A DNA stretch of 64,000 bases from assembly GCF_001280015.1 (NCBI RefSeq), contig NZ_LGDV01000194.1, positions 19,219 through 83,218 on the forward strand, written 5' to 3'. The notes below the pieces were generated by a model, which was not told the origin of the DNA, ran no database searches, and saw only the letters and a list, made by a program, of their open reading frames with translations. Each line of letters begins with the position of its first letter. The first letter of the stretch is position 1. Source of the DNA: Streptomyces sp. MMG1121 (GTDB lineage Bacteria; Actinomycetota; Actinomycetes; Streptomycetales; Streptomycetaceae). A program made the translations under genes and the position numbers. Positions 1 through 9,461 of this stretch are shown here, one piece after another.

Positions 1-3000
1 GTTCCAGAGTGGGCGTACAGGAGAGCACATTCGGGTCGGTGTGCCGGACACCTTGCCGGAAGCCCTTCTCGACCTCCTCGCGCTCCTTGCGGCTGAGTAC
101 GCCGGTGTGCTCAGCGGCGACCACGCTGTACGGCCCCGCCTCCCGGTACAGCCGCCGGTAGTAGTCCAACCGGTAGTCCCGCCCGGCCCGGCCGGGAGCC
201 TGAAGGGAGGGCACCGCCAGCTGCCCCGCGCAACCCTTGAGCGGACAGGCCAGACCCTGCCACACCCCGACCCGCTCCGGCGGCACAGTCTGCGTCCAGC
301 CGCACTCCGGACAGGCCAGCGCCGCGTGCGCCGTCTGCTCGTCGGTCAGCGGCCGCACCCGGATGTGCCCGGGAGTGAGCCCGTAGACCCCGTGCCCCTT
401 GCCGCTGCCGCCGCCCTTGTCCTCCCCGGTACGCCGGTAGGCCAGGGCGCCGACCTCGCCGTCCGCCAGCCGCGGCAGCAGTTCGGCCAGGTAGCCGGCG
501 GCGAGGGCCCGGTCCATGCCCAGACAGCGTTCGGCGAAGTCGGTGTACCAGCTCTCCCTGGTGTCGACCCGCTCGAAATCCGTCCTGCCTGAGCGTGACC
601 CGACCAGGACGAAGGCCGGCGCCTCCGAGTTACGGCCGAAGGCCTGCATACCCTCGGGGCGCCCGCCCCAGACCGTGTACCGGTTGCGCCCCTCGGCGTC
701 GATGAACCCGTCCAGCCAGGCGTGCCGAATGCCGCCGCTGATCCGCACGTGTTCTAGGAGTCCGCGCACGAACCCCTCGAAGCGCCGTAGCCGGTCCGGC
801 CCGGACGCGGGCAGGACCGGCTGTGCGGCCTCTTCGACTGCCTCCTCGCCTTCTCCCGCCTCCTCGGGTTCCACCGGCAGTTGCCGCCGTAGGTGCTCCT
901 CGTACAGCCCTTCGGCGAGTCGCGCCGCGCGTTCTGGGTCCGGCAGGAACACCTCGGCCGCCACCGTGCGTGTGAGCTCCAGGGTCCGGCCCAGCCGCGA
1001 GTCCAGCCCGAACTCCAGCAGGGTGTTGAACGCCAACCGCTCACCGACCAGGTCCCACGTCCCCTTGGGCAGCCGCTTCTTGCCGGCCAGGAGCCGCTTC
1101 ACCCGGTCCACGTCGTGCAGGTCTGGCGGCACAACCGAGGCCAGCAGCTTCTCCTTGTCCACGGAGGCCCGCTTGACCAGCGAGGCGATCAGCTCGTTGA
1201 GCGGTACGCCGTTCTCGGCGAAGCCCGTTTCCTCCGCCGAGCGCTCCGTCAACTGCTCCTGGACGAGCGCCCGCAACGAGAACTTCCAGGCCCGCGATGC
1301 CACGAACCCGGCCCGGTGGGCCGCGTCCTGCACAGAGTCGTTGAAGATGAGGGTCTTGCGCCGGTCGTTGCCCTCCGCGTCCTCCTTCGGTAGTTCCCCG
1401 CCGGTGAACAGCTGCGTGACGGCCACTGAGGCGAGCGGGGCCACACCGGCACCGAGGAAGCGGATGCCCTGCGCCTGCCCGCATGCCGGGCATCGGTCCT
1501 GCTTCGCGTACTCGTCCCGGTCGGCGTTGTCGAACCACGTCTTGACGAACACCCCGTTCTCCGGCGCCTCGGCGATCGAGCCGTCGGCGCGGAACACCTC
1601 GTCGGGGTCGATCCGGCGCAGCGCCTCCCCGCTGTCCTCGAGGACCAGCACGGTCGCCTCACGGGTCGCCGCCCGCCGCCCGCGCCGCATGCTCCGGGCG
1701 AGTGCCTGCCGCGCCTGCTCGGCCGCCTCGGTGGGAGTCGCCGCGATGAGAGCCCGTACGCGGGCCTTGCCGGTGCCGCCGCCCGCGCTGAGCCGGTAGA
1801 TGTCGTCGGGCGCGGTGACTAGCGAGTTCGGGTTCCGCTCGGGGCTGATGGCGCTCCAGCCTGACCGCCCGCAGTGCCGGCAGTACGCGGACGGCAGCCG
1901 CCCGGCCCGCGCCACGGCCCGGCGCCGCTCCTCTTGCGCGGCCGAGGCGACGGCGGCGGTGGCGGCCTGGTCGGCGTCCGTCCAGGAGAAGACGGGCTTC
2001 GGTGAGACGAACCGCAGGACGCGAGAGAGCGAGCGCACCCACAGGTGTGTCTCGACGAGCAGCAGGGGCCGTTCCTGATCGTCGGGCGCTCCTGGGTCGC
2101 GGGCCACCGAGATCAGTGCGATGAACCGGGCCAGCGCCTCTGTGGCGGCCTCTGGGTCCTGGGCCGCCGTCACGCGCCAAGCGGAGCTGGTGGGGAAGGC
2201 GGCCAGGATCTCCTCGGCGGTGAGCGGTTGGTCCACGTCGGCGGTCAGTAGATCGTGGGTGATCGGGTGCGCGAGGAGGCGGCGCCCCATCTCGCGTGCG
2301 TCGGAGGTGTCGCAGCCGAGCACCGCGTGGGCGACGGCGTCGAGCCCGCCGTCACCGGCGGCGGGATCGGGAAGGGCCACGAGATCGTCGGGGGAGGGCA
2401 GCGGCAGCGTCAGGTCGACGGGGGAGAGGAAGGAGTTCAGGTCCCGCCGGTCCTCCCCGACCACCGAGTCGTCCGGGAACCGCACGCCGAACACTTGCGA
2501 GGCCACGTCCAGCATCGCGCGGGGACCGCCCGCGCCGCCCTGGTCCTGTCGGTCGCGTACAGGCGACTCGCCGAGGGTCGCTGAGGTGGCCACCGGGCAG
2601 ATCGAGCCCAGCGGGCGGCCTTCCTCAGCGGCCCCGACGACCGCGCCGAGGCGCCGCAGAAGCATGGCGACGTCCGTGCCCTGGGCACCGTCGTAGGTGT
2701 GGAACTCGTCGATCACGATGTACGCGAGATCGGCGTCGGCCCACAGCGGGGCGTCCTGCTGCCGCTGGAGCAGCAGATCCAGCATCTTGTAGTTCGTGAT
2801 CAGGATGTCCGGCGGATTCCGCCGGATCTCGGCCCGGTCCACCGCGACCCGCCCGTATGGGGAACCGTTCTTTGTGGAGCTCGCCTCACCGATGTAGAGC
2901 CCGGCGGTCACGTCCTCCAGGCGCTCGTCGCGCAGCAGCTTGCCGATCCGGTCGGCTTGGTCGCCGGCCAGGGCGTTCATCGGGTAGAGCAGTACGGCCT

Positions 3001-3394
3001 TGATCCCGTGCTTGCCGGCCGCCTTGGCGCGACGGCAGTGGTCGATGACAGGGATGAGGAAGGACTCTGTCTTGCCGGAGCCAGTGCCGGTAGTGACGAG
3101 CGTGGGCTGCGGGGTGTGGCCGCCCTTGGTGGTGAGCCGGGCGAACGCCTCAGCCTGGTGCGCGTACGGCCAGAAATCGCTCTTCCACCAGTCGAGGTGC
3201 TGCTGCCATCCGTTCTCGGCGGCTCGGAACGGGCGACGGATCCGGAGGTAAGGCCCACGGAACAGCCCGTTGGCTGGGTCGGTGAGGAAGTCGGTGAGCG
3301 CATTCTGGGTGGCGGGCTCGGCCAGCGCGAACGTGGTGGTCAGATACTCGACCGTGGTGTCGCGCAGTGCCTGCGCGGCGAGTGTGGGTCTCAT
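1..3394 (-). CDS. Very large DEAD/DEAH-box helicase, 3' end outside window
   Basis: The reading frame stays open from an ATG at 3394 to the window edge, giving at least 1131 residues, so the product is partial. Superfamily 2 motifs are clear: Walker A TGTGSGKTES (about residues 102-111), motif Ia LYPMNALAGDQ (about 137), TNYKMLD, and a Walker B variant DEFH (229-232). Further on, CRHCG, CPACG and CPECG pairs suggest zinc binding, and the second helicase lobe is only beginning at the edge. The LYPMNALA and DEFHTYDG signatures are typical of helicases carrying DUF1998, such as the DruE group. The start lacks the short N-terminal pattern I expect of DISARM DrmA, so I do not name it drmA. It follows the methyltransferase gene in the same direction after a 492-base gap containing a hairpin, so it may be transcribed separately. 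Its likely role is nucleic-acid translocation in an antiphage system. Confidence 0.85.
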   Translation of the reverse strand, partial: MRPTLAAQALRDTTVEYLTTTFALAEPATQNALTDFLTDPANGLFRGPYLRIRRPFRAAENGWQQHLDWWKSDFWPYAHQAEAFARLTTKGGHTPQPTLVTTGTGSGKTESFLIPVIDHCRRAKAAGKHGIKAVLLYPMNALAGDQADRIGKLLRDERLEDVTAGLYIGEASSTKNGSPYGRVAVDRAEIRRNPPDILITNYKMLDLLLQRQQDAPLWADADLAYIVIDEFHTYDGAQGTDVAMLLRRLGAVVGAAEEGRPLGSICPVATSATLGESPVRDRQDQGGAGGPRAMLDVASQVFGVRFPDDSVVGEDRRDLNSFLSPVDLTLPLPSPDDLVALPDPAAGDGGLDAVAHAVLGCDTSDAREMGRRLLAHPITHDLLTADVDQPLTAEEILAAFPTSSAWRVTAAQDPEAATEALARFIALISVARDPGAPDDQERPLLLVETHLWVRSLSRVLRFVSPKPVFSWTDADQAATAAVASAAQEERRRAVARAGRLPSAYCRHCGRSGWSAISPERNPNSLVTAPDDIYRLSAGGGTGKARVRALIAATPTEAAEQARQALARSMRRGRRAATREATVLVLEDSGEALRRIDPDEVFRADGSIAEAPENGVFVKTWFDNADRDEYAKQDRCPACGQAQGIRFLGAGVAPLASVAVTQLFTGGELPKEDAEGNDRRKTLIFNDSVQDAAHRAGFVASRAWKFSLRALVQEQLTERSAEETGFAENGVPLNELIASLVKRASVDKEKLLASVVPPDLHDVDRVKRLLAGKKRLPKGTWDLVGERLAFNTLLEFGLDSRLGRTLELTRTVAAEVFLPDPERAARLAEGLYEEHLRRQLPVEPEEAGEGEEAVEEAAQPVLPASGPDRLRRFEGFVRGLLEHVRISGGIRHAWLDGFIDAEGRNRYTVWGGRPEGMQAFGRNSEAPAFVLVGSRSGRTDFERVDTRESWYTDFAERCLGMDRALAAGYLAELLPRLADGEVGALAYRRTGEDKGGGSGKGHGVYGLTPGHIRVRPLTDEQTAHAALACPECGWTQTVPPERVGVWQGLACPLKGCAGQLAVPSLQAPGRAGRDYRLDYYRRLYREAGPYSVVAAEHTGVLSRKEREEVEKGFRQGVRHTDPNVLSCTPTLE

Positions 3395-3886
3395 GGCGCC
3401 CGCCGGCCCTCCCCGTTACGTCCTGCTCCGGTACTGCCCCGGACTCGTGTCACCGATCGTGGGTGATAGCTTCGCCCCCGATCTGGACCACTTTACGTGT
3501 GGGGTCCGACAGCGGGGTCGGATTCGGACGGGAGGGGCTGGTGAGAGGGGGCGTGAGGCCCAGAACGTACGTCTCGACCATGCCGCGCGGATTCGGACTC
3601 ATAGAGATCCACGAGAGCGCCACAGCCAAGGGAGAGCGCGGGTTCTACCTCGCCCGCGTGATCAGAGCCGACAACTACCCCATCGAGTTCTGATCCCGGA
3701 CCGTGACCTTCGCGCTGGTCCGGTGCAGTAGCGAGTTCAGGCTGCTCTGTGGGCTCGGGGGCGATCAAGGAGCCTTGCTGAGCGGGCCGACGGCAATTAT
3801 CCGTTCCGCAGCTCGGCCGTCCGTCCCGCCCCTGAGGGGAGGCGGGGCGGACGGTGCCCGCAACCGCGCGGGTTTCGGCGCCCGGC
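3395..3886. other. Intergenic region upstream of the large helicase
   Basis: This 492-base gap separates two minus-strand genes. It holds the hairpin at 3817-3854 and presumably the helicase promoter. A 37-codon plus-strand frame at 3581-3693 lies here but has no convincing support as a gene. Confidence 0.5.
3817..3854 (-). terminator. Hairpin downstream of the methyltransferase gene
   Basis: Arms 3817-3830 and 3841-3854 pair over 14 positions with one G-T wobble around a 10-base loop. The hairpin lies about 30 bases beyond the stop of the 3887-9409 gene. There is no clear U tract, which is common for Streptomyces terminators. Confidence 0.55.
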
Positions 3887-6800
3887 CTACTGCTGTGCGG
3901 ATCCCGGAGGCTCCGTGTCCCCGGGCTCCCAGCCGACGGCCCGCATCCGCCGTGTGAACTCTGCGTGCGCGACCCGCATCTCCTTCACCCTATCTGCCCG
4001 GTAGAGCGGCCCCTCGTATCCGTCCGGGAGGTTGGCTTCGAGCGGGAAGTCCGCATGCGAACTGAGCTGCTGCCAGGCGTCCTTCGGTTGACCGTACCCG
4101 TGCACCTGATGGCTTTTAGCGATGCGCCTCCCCGACGCATCGAACCACATACGTTCCTCTTGCTTCTGCATGGCGGAGAACCGGGCCCGGTACATCGCCA
4201 CTAGTTGATCGGCGCTGATGCCCAGCCATACGGACACGAGGGCATCGATTTCAACCAACGCAGCGCGACGAGAAAGTTCGGATCGCAGCGGGCTATTGAA
4301 GTGCCATGCTGGGCTGACACCGTCTGTAAGGGGGGCGACGCCGGGCCAAAGGGTCGCCCATGAGTCCTGGCTCCAAGCGTGTGTATAGAGCTCAGCCCAC
4401 AGGTGTCCGTATGCCGCTGTCTGGCAGTTCAGCCGGATGGTACGCAACGTGAGCGCTTCGGCGAGCGGGTGTCCCGCGGTAGGCGCTGGCATGGCCTCAG
4501 CTTCGCCCACACGTAGGTCTCCACGCTCTGTGATGCGAAGAAAATACTCCAGGGGTAGGGATGACCAGAAGCCTGCCACTTGCACGGTTGTGAGGTTGTC
4601 TCGGGCGATCAGGCTATGTACTTGATCGACGTGAGATGGTCCGGGAGGTACCAAGGCTGGCGTAAGCGATCTGGCATAGTCGGAAGGAGTCCTACGCCGC
4701 CATACCATGCGATAGAAGGACGTCCATGGCCGAGTGGCCCAATCGTGAAGCACCCCATCAACGTCCGCTGCCGTGGATGCATTTTCTTCAGCAGCGAAGG
4801 CGGCTGCGACCGATGCTGCCAGTTCGTCGGTGCGCAATGAGTGGAGAAGCTTGTAATCGAGCCACTCGCGCTTGCGGAGTCCGTGGCTGTATTTCTTTCG
4901 GTTACTGGTTGGTCGGTAGTGGGTGCGCGGCACAGCGTTGGGTGCGAGGTCCGAGTGTGCCCACGGTTCCATGTCGGCAGCTACCCGCGCATCTGGGATT
5001 GGTTGCGCGGTAAACGGCGTAGCAAGGCTGAAGAATCGAGGCTGAAGGATTACATCGTGCCAGGATGTCGCAGAGCCAGAGCCCCACGTGAAGTAGCCAG
5101 CCGTCCGGTCGTTCTTCTCGTGGAAGCCAGGGCTAATACGTGGGCGCAGCGAAGCTAGCCGGTGGGGCCACTTGGCGAGAGCGTAAATAGCGGACTCTTC
5201 GGAACGTGTGACAGGGAATAGGGCCTTTGCCTGTTCCGTAGGGGATCCGCTATCGCCTGCCAGGGCGTGCCATGCTGACAATTCTTGTTGAGTGACAACA
5301 GAGATGCGAGAAAGGTGCGGGCGTACATCCCACGAGTCCTGGTCCACTCGGACAATGCCAGGTGCATCTCCAGAGCCGTCGTGTTGTACAGACTGCGCGA
5401 GCGTCGCTGGGTGAAACAACCAGCTAACGTGCTCGAAGTGGACCGGACTCTGGCGTCCGTAGACGTTGATGCTGAAGTGTGTGCTGTGGTGGACGGGAGG
5501 CGCAAAGAGCCGGAGCTCATTAGCGAAGTCGGCGTGCAACCTCAGGTGGTGGTAGGCCGTGCGTCGGAGCATCCCTTCCTTGGCGCCGGTGAGGTGCGTG
5601 GCAGGATGAATCAGCCCCGCCACTCCCCGAGCACCAATTGCCCGCCACGACAGCAGCATGAATGCCCGATACAAGTCAGGCTGTGTCCCCACTAGCTCGC
5701 AATAGGTGTCCACCGAGGCCAAGTACCCCGACATCGCTGCCGAGTCCGCCAGCTCACCCATGAACGCTGATCGTGCCACGGCCCCACCCAGCACCGCCGC
5801 CTTGCGCTCCGCCCACGCCTCATTGCTCGGCTTCTCCGCCAGCTCGAACCACGGCTCGAACTCCGCGAGAACCCCGCTCTCCTTCCACTCCTGCTTGACC
5901 CACGGCGGATTCCCTACCATCAGGTCGAACCCACCCCCCGCAAACACATGCGCGAAGTTCAGCTCCCAGTGGAAGAATCCCCGCTCCTTCGCGATCCGGA
6001 CCGCCGTCCCGTGCCACGGGAAAAGATGACCCAGGTTCGCGAAGTCCACCCAGCCCGAGATCTCAGTCATCTTCTCGTCGAGGGCCTCTTCGAACTTATC
6101 CAGTCCCTTAAGGCCATTGACCTTCGGGATCTCGAACAGCGAGCCAGTGTCCTTCCCCGGCTCCACATCCACCCGACCGACGACCGACTCCGCGAACTCG
6201 ATCCACTCGTCTAGGTTCCGCAGCGCCACCTTACGGTCGAGGCTGCCCTTGCTGAGCTTCTTGAGGTCCTGCGGGCCGTCGAAGTAGTCCGGTGCCGTGC
6301 CGTCGAGGAGCGAGACCTCCTCCAGCGGCCAGAACCACAGCGCGCACCACGCGTCCATGACCTGCTTGAGCCGCCAGTACGGGCTGCCCTCCACCTGGAG
6401 GGCCTGACGGACGGCCTCCCGGTCCATAACCGGGGCAGACCGCTCCCCACGACTCTCCGCACCCCACACCGGGATGTCACGAGAGATCTCCTGTTCCGAT
6501 AGCTTAAGCCGTAGCTTGACCAGGTCCCACAGGTACTCCACCCGCTCGGCGAGGGCCCGCAGGCGCCCTGCCTGCCCGTAGGAACCGTCGTCCGAACTGG
6601 CGTCTACGCCGGGTCGCGCCTGGGTCGCGCGCTTGGCGGGAGCCAGCGCCGGGGCCTCGGCTGGCGGCTCCGCCGAGAAGTCGAACCCCGACTGCTCCCA
6701 GATCTCCAGGCCCAGGTCGAGCGCACCCTGCCCGGTGCGTGCCTCCCTCTTCAGCGCAGTGGCCTGGGGCGTCGGGGCCTTCTCCGACGGAGACGACTTC

Positions 6801-9409
6801 TTCTCGCCCCTCGGTGCCCGGCGGATGCCCGAACGCCACTTCTTCATCGCCTCGATGAGCTGAGGGTCGAGCCAGTCGGCCACCGCCCCGGCCACCACGC
6901 TCTGTCCAGTGCTCTTCCGCACCGACACCGAGTCGAAGACCGAGCCCCAGCCCAGGGCTGGCAACAGGAACTGGTGCACCGGCCGGTGGACGCCGGTGCC
7001 CGTCAGCTTCTCGGTCAAGGGGACAGCCTTGGGCGCCTGCTGGTCGGAGGTCTTCAGCCAGCCGCCCTTATCCAGTGACTGACCCGGGTATACCTTCCGC
7101 GCCGCCCCGATCAGTGAGTTACCGCGGTGCAGATGCAGGCCGTACCAGGGGGCCCGCATGCCGGGGTACATGGTGTTGAGCCACAGCGAGATCTCCGCCA
7201 GCTCCACCGCCGTCTTGTTGAGGTCGACGCCGTACGCGTTGTGCAGGGCGATGTACGCCTTGGCCTTCTGCAGTTCGCGCGGGTACTCCTCCGGGTCGAT
7301 CTGTTCGCCCCGCTCGTGCTGCGCCAGCTTCAGGTACAGCTCGGCCAGCTGGTTGACCGCCTCGTTCAGGAACGCGCCGGAGCCGAGCGCAGGCTCGCAC
7401 ACCCGCCAGCGCAGCACCTCCGCCGCTGTGACGTCCGACTTCTCCGGTTCGCGCGGGTCCACGCGGCCCTCGTCGTCCAGCCGGAACCGGAGCGTCTGCT
7501 CGACCGTCGCCTGGGTCAGGGATTCCGGCGTGTAGTAGGAGGCGCTCGTCTGCCGGTCCCGACCGGCCAGCCGGTACACGTACGAGCCGACCGGGTGGAC
7601 CACCGAATCCGGTTCGCCAGTCTCCGGGTTGACGCTGTCCTCCTTGACGAACACGCTGTCGCCCGGCGCGTCCGAGTACAGCCCACTCCGCACCTGGTCG
7701 GTCGTGATCAGCCAGGACCCGCCCTCCGGGTTGCCGCCCTTGGCGACCTCGTACATCGGCTCGGTGGCGATGAAACCGGTGTACGACATCAGGCCCTCGT
7801 ACACCGCGCCCAGGTGGTTGATGCTGAGGTTGGCGTAGCTGATGAACCCGCCTCGGCCCTTCCCCCGGCCCTCGACCAGCGTCAGGTGGCGAAGGACCTG
7901 GTGCAGCACCTTGTTGCGCAGCCGCAGGTCCAGGGGGCTCGCCGGGGCCGGCGAGCCGTCGGGGCGGGTCGGTTCCGGGTAGTCGATCCGCTTTCCGACG
8001 AGCCTTATCGACTCGGGGTCGAAGAGCCGGGAGCGCAGCGCCTCGATGCGTACGCTCTCGTGGCCGTCGTCCTCGGTCAGCTCGGGCGCCTCCTCGACTG
8101 GCGCGCTGCGGTCGGTGACCGTGTTCGCCACCGGGTGGCCGGTGAACACCTTCTTGAAGAGCAGGGCCAGCGACTCGTGGAAGTGGAACCGGTCCCGGGA
8201 CGCGCTGCCGAGCTTGTCCTGGACGACGAGCTCGCGCAGCCGGGCCACGCTGTACCCGGTCGCGTACTCCTCGCTCTTCACCGGCAGGATGTCGAGTTCC
8301 GGCCGGGCCTCCGCGTACAGCAGGAACAGGATCCGGTACAGGTAGCGCAGCGACTCCTCGGTCAGGAGGCGCGGCAGGTCGCCGGGCTCCTTCAGGGTGT
8401 CGGGCAGCCATTCCGGCAGGTCCTCGGGGTGGACTCCGGACTCCTCGCGGGCTCGGCGCAGCACCTCGTTGGCGATGAGCTGGACGGACTTCTGGAGCCC
8501 GACCCGGAGTTCGGCGGTCACGCCCACCGAGTGGTCCCGGGACTCGGCGACGAGCTTGGCGATCTCGTCGTCCGAGCCGTCCTCGCCGGGCCGTAGGGAT
8601 GAGGCCGCGAAGATCGCCGCGATCAGGTCGATCTCGTTGGCTTTAGTCCCCTTCGCTGCCTTGCGAGGCAGGGCGGTGTCCAGGTTCACCGCCAGATAGC
8701 GGCCACGGGAGAATGCCTGCCGGTCGGCGAGGATCACCATGCCGCCGAAGAGGAGCAGTGCGTAGCGCGGGGCGTTCTCCGCGTTCAGCACCCATGAGGC
8801 CAGCTCGCGGACGGTCGTCAGCGTCTTCGAGGCCGAGAGACGGACCGGGGCGGGAAGGAGGTTCGCGTGCCCGTCGCCCCGGGTGGCGTCCAGGTCCTCC
8901 GCGAAACCACCGGTCAGGACGAGGACACCGGCCTCCGAGTGGGCCACGGGCACGGCCACTGGGCCGGTCGGGGTGTGGGCGGTGAAGTGCCCCGGCCTCG
9001 GGGTGAAGCCCAGGGCCTTCAGTAGGCGTTCGTGCCACCCGGCCAGCGCGGCTCGCCACTCGCCCTCGGGTGTGGTGTCGGCTTCGGCTTCCGACGGCGC
9101 TGGCTGGAAGGCGGGCGGTTCCGTGTCCGGGCCCGCGGCCTTCAGCGCGATGGCGGCCGCCTCCTGCGCAGCGACGGCCGGCGCGTACGGCAGCGCGTTG
9201 TACTTCTCGGCTTCCGGGCCGAGTACCGCCCGTACGTCCATGTAGGGGCGGGTCAGGTCGCGCAAATTCTGCCGGGGCGTGGCCCGGCCCTGGCGCTCAA
9301 GGGCCGACCACGCCTTGAGGGGGCCGCTCGTGAGCTGCTTCGGCAGGATGTCGTCCAGATAGAAGGACGGGAAGTATTCGCGTTCGTTGATCAGGGAGTC
9401 GAACGTCAC
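3887..9409 (-). CDS. Giant class I SAM-dependent DNA methyltransferase (N6-adenine type)
   Basis: The product is 1840 residues, starting at GTG 9409 with an AGGAG about 10 bases upstream. The SAM-binding motif I is EPALGSGAF (about 672-680) and the catalytic motif IV is NPPW (about 1167-1170), the signature of N6-adenine (Eco57I/PglX-like) enzymes. About 490 residues separate the two motifs, an unusually long insertion. About 660 residues precede motif I and about 670 follow motif IV; the latter should contain the target-recognition region. It sits 52 bases downstream of the SNF2 helicase gene and probably shares its transcript. It likely marks host DNA in a DISARM-like defence system, where DrmMI has this role, although it is larger than typical DrmMI. 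DNA encoding the C-terminal third (about 3.9-5.8 kb) is visibly poorer in G+C than the rest, suggesting a swapped specificity region. Confidence 0.88.
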   Translation of the reverse strand: MTFDSLINEREYFPSFYLDDILPKQLTSGPLKAWSALERQGRATPRQNLRDLTRPYMDVRAVLGPEAEKYNALPYAPAVAAQEAAAIALKAAGPDTEPPAFQPAPSEAEADTTPEGEWRAALAGWHERLLKALGFTPRPGHFTAHTPTGPVAVPVAHSEAGVLVLTGGFAEDLDATRGDGHANLLPAPVRLSASKTLTTVRELASWVLNAENAPRYALLLFGGMVILADRQAFSRGRYLAVNLDTALPRKAAKGTKANEIDLIAAIFAASSLRPGEDGSDDEIAKLVAESRDHSVGVTAELRVGLQKSVQLIANEVLRRAREESGVHPEDLPEWLPDTLKEPGDLPRLLTEESLRYLYRILFLLYAEARPELDILPVKSEEYATGYSVARLRELVVQDKLGSASRDRFHFHESLALLFKKVFTGHPVANTVTDRSAPVEEAPELTEDDGHESVRIEALRSRLFDPESIRLVGKRIDYPEPTRPDGSPAPASPLDLRLRNKVLHQVLRHLTLVEGRGKGRGGFISYANLSINHLGAVYEGLMSYTGFIATEPMYEVAKGGNPEGGSWLITTDQVRSGLYSDAPGDSVFVKEDSVNPETGEPDSVVHPVGSYVYRLAGRDRQTSASYYTPESLTQATVEQTLRFRLDDEGRVDPREPEKSDVTAAEVLRWRVCEPALGSGAFLNEAVNQLAELYLKLAQHERGEQIDPEEYPRELQKAKAYIALHNAYGVDLNKTAVELAEISLWLNTMYPGMRAPWYGLHLHRGNSLIGAARKVYPGQSLDKGGWLKTSDQQAPKAVPLTEKLTGTGVHRPVHQFLLPALGWGSVFDSVSVRKSTGQSVVAGAVADWLDPQLIEAMKKWRSGIRRAPRGEKKSSPSEKAPTPQATALKREARTGQGALDLGLEIWEQSGFDFSAEPPAEAPALAPAKRATQARPGVDASSDDGSYGQAGRLRALAERVEYLWDLVKLRLKLSEQEISRDIPVWGAESRGERSAPVMDREAVRQALQVEGSPYWRLKQVMDAWCALWFWPLEEVSLLDGTAPDYFDGPQDLKKLSKGSLDRKVALRNLDEWIEFAESVVGRVDVEPGKDTGSLFEIPKVNGLKGLDKFEEALDEKMTEISGWVDFANLGHLFPWHGTAVRIAKERGFFHWELNFAHVFAGGGFDLMVGNPPWVKQEWKESGVLAEFEPWFELAEKPSNEAWAERKAAVLGGAVARSAFMGELADSAAMSGYLASVDTYCELVGTQPDLYRAFMLLSWRAIGARGVAGLIHPATHLTGAKEGMLRRTAYHHLRLHADFANELRLFAPPVHHSTHFSINVYGRQSPVHFEHVSWLFHPATLAQSVQHDGSGDAPGIVRVDQDSWDVRPHLSRISVVTQQELSAWHALAGDSGSPTEQAKALFPVTRSEESAIYALAKWPHRLASLRPRISPGFHEKNDRTAGYFTWGSGSATSWHDVILQPRFFSLATPFTAQPIPDARVAADMEPWAHSDLAPNAVPRTHYRPTSNRKKYSHGLRKREWLDYKLLHSLRTDELAASVAAAFAAEENASTAADVDGVLHDWATRPWTSFYRMVWRRRTPSDYARSLTPALVPPGPSHVDQVHSLIARDNLTTVQVAGFWSSLPLEYFLRITERGDLRVGEAEAMPAPTAGHPLAEALTLRTIRLNCQTAAYGHLWAELYTHAWSQDSWATLWPGVAPLTDGVSPAWHFNSPLRSELSRRAALVEIDALVSVWLGISADQLVAMYRARFSAMQKQEERMWFDASGRRIAKSHQVHGYGQPKDAWQQLSSHADFPLEANLPDGYEGPLYRADRVKEMRVAHAEFTRRMRAVGWEPGDTEPPGSAQQ

Positions 9410-9461
9410 GCCTGCTGCTCCTGCTCACTGTTCATGGGGGTGCGGTCGAGGGGGCGGGGAC

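Noticed and set aside
516..1799. 427-codon plus-strand frame opposite the helicase
   Set aside because: Ser/Arg/Pro-rich shadow of the helicase reading frame, which carries real motifs on the other strand.
1..3394. Naming the edge helicase drmA
   Set aside because: Gene order after drmD and the methyltransferase fits, but the N-terminal sequence and motifs look more like DUF1998/DruE-type helicases, and the C-terminal part is outside the window.
3581..3693. 37-codon plus-strand frame in the gap before the helicase
   Set aside because: It is short, alone, oriented against its neighbours and has no ribosome site. It could be a remnant, but nothing confirms it.
7127..8596. 489-codon plus-strand reading frame opposite the methyltransferase gene
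   Set aside because: It lies wholly opposite a clear gene and its composition is that of an antisense frame in high-GC DNA. No domain is visible.
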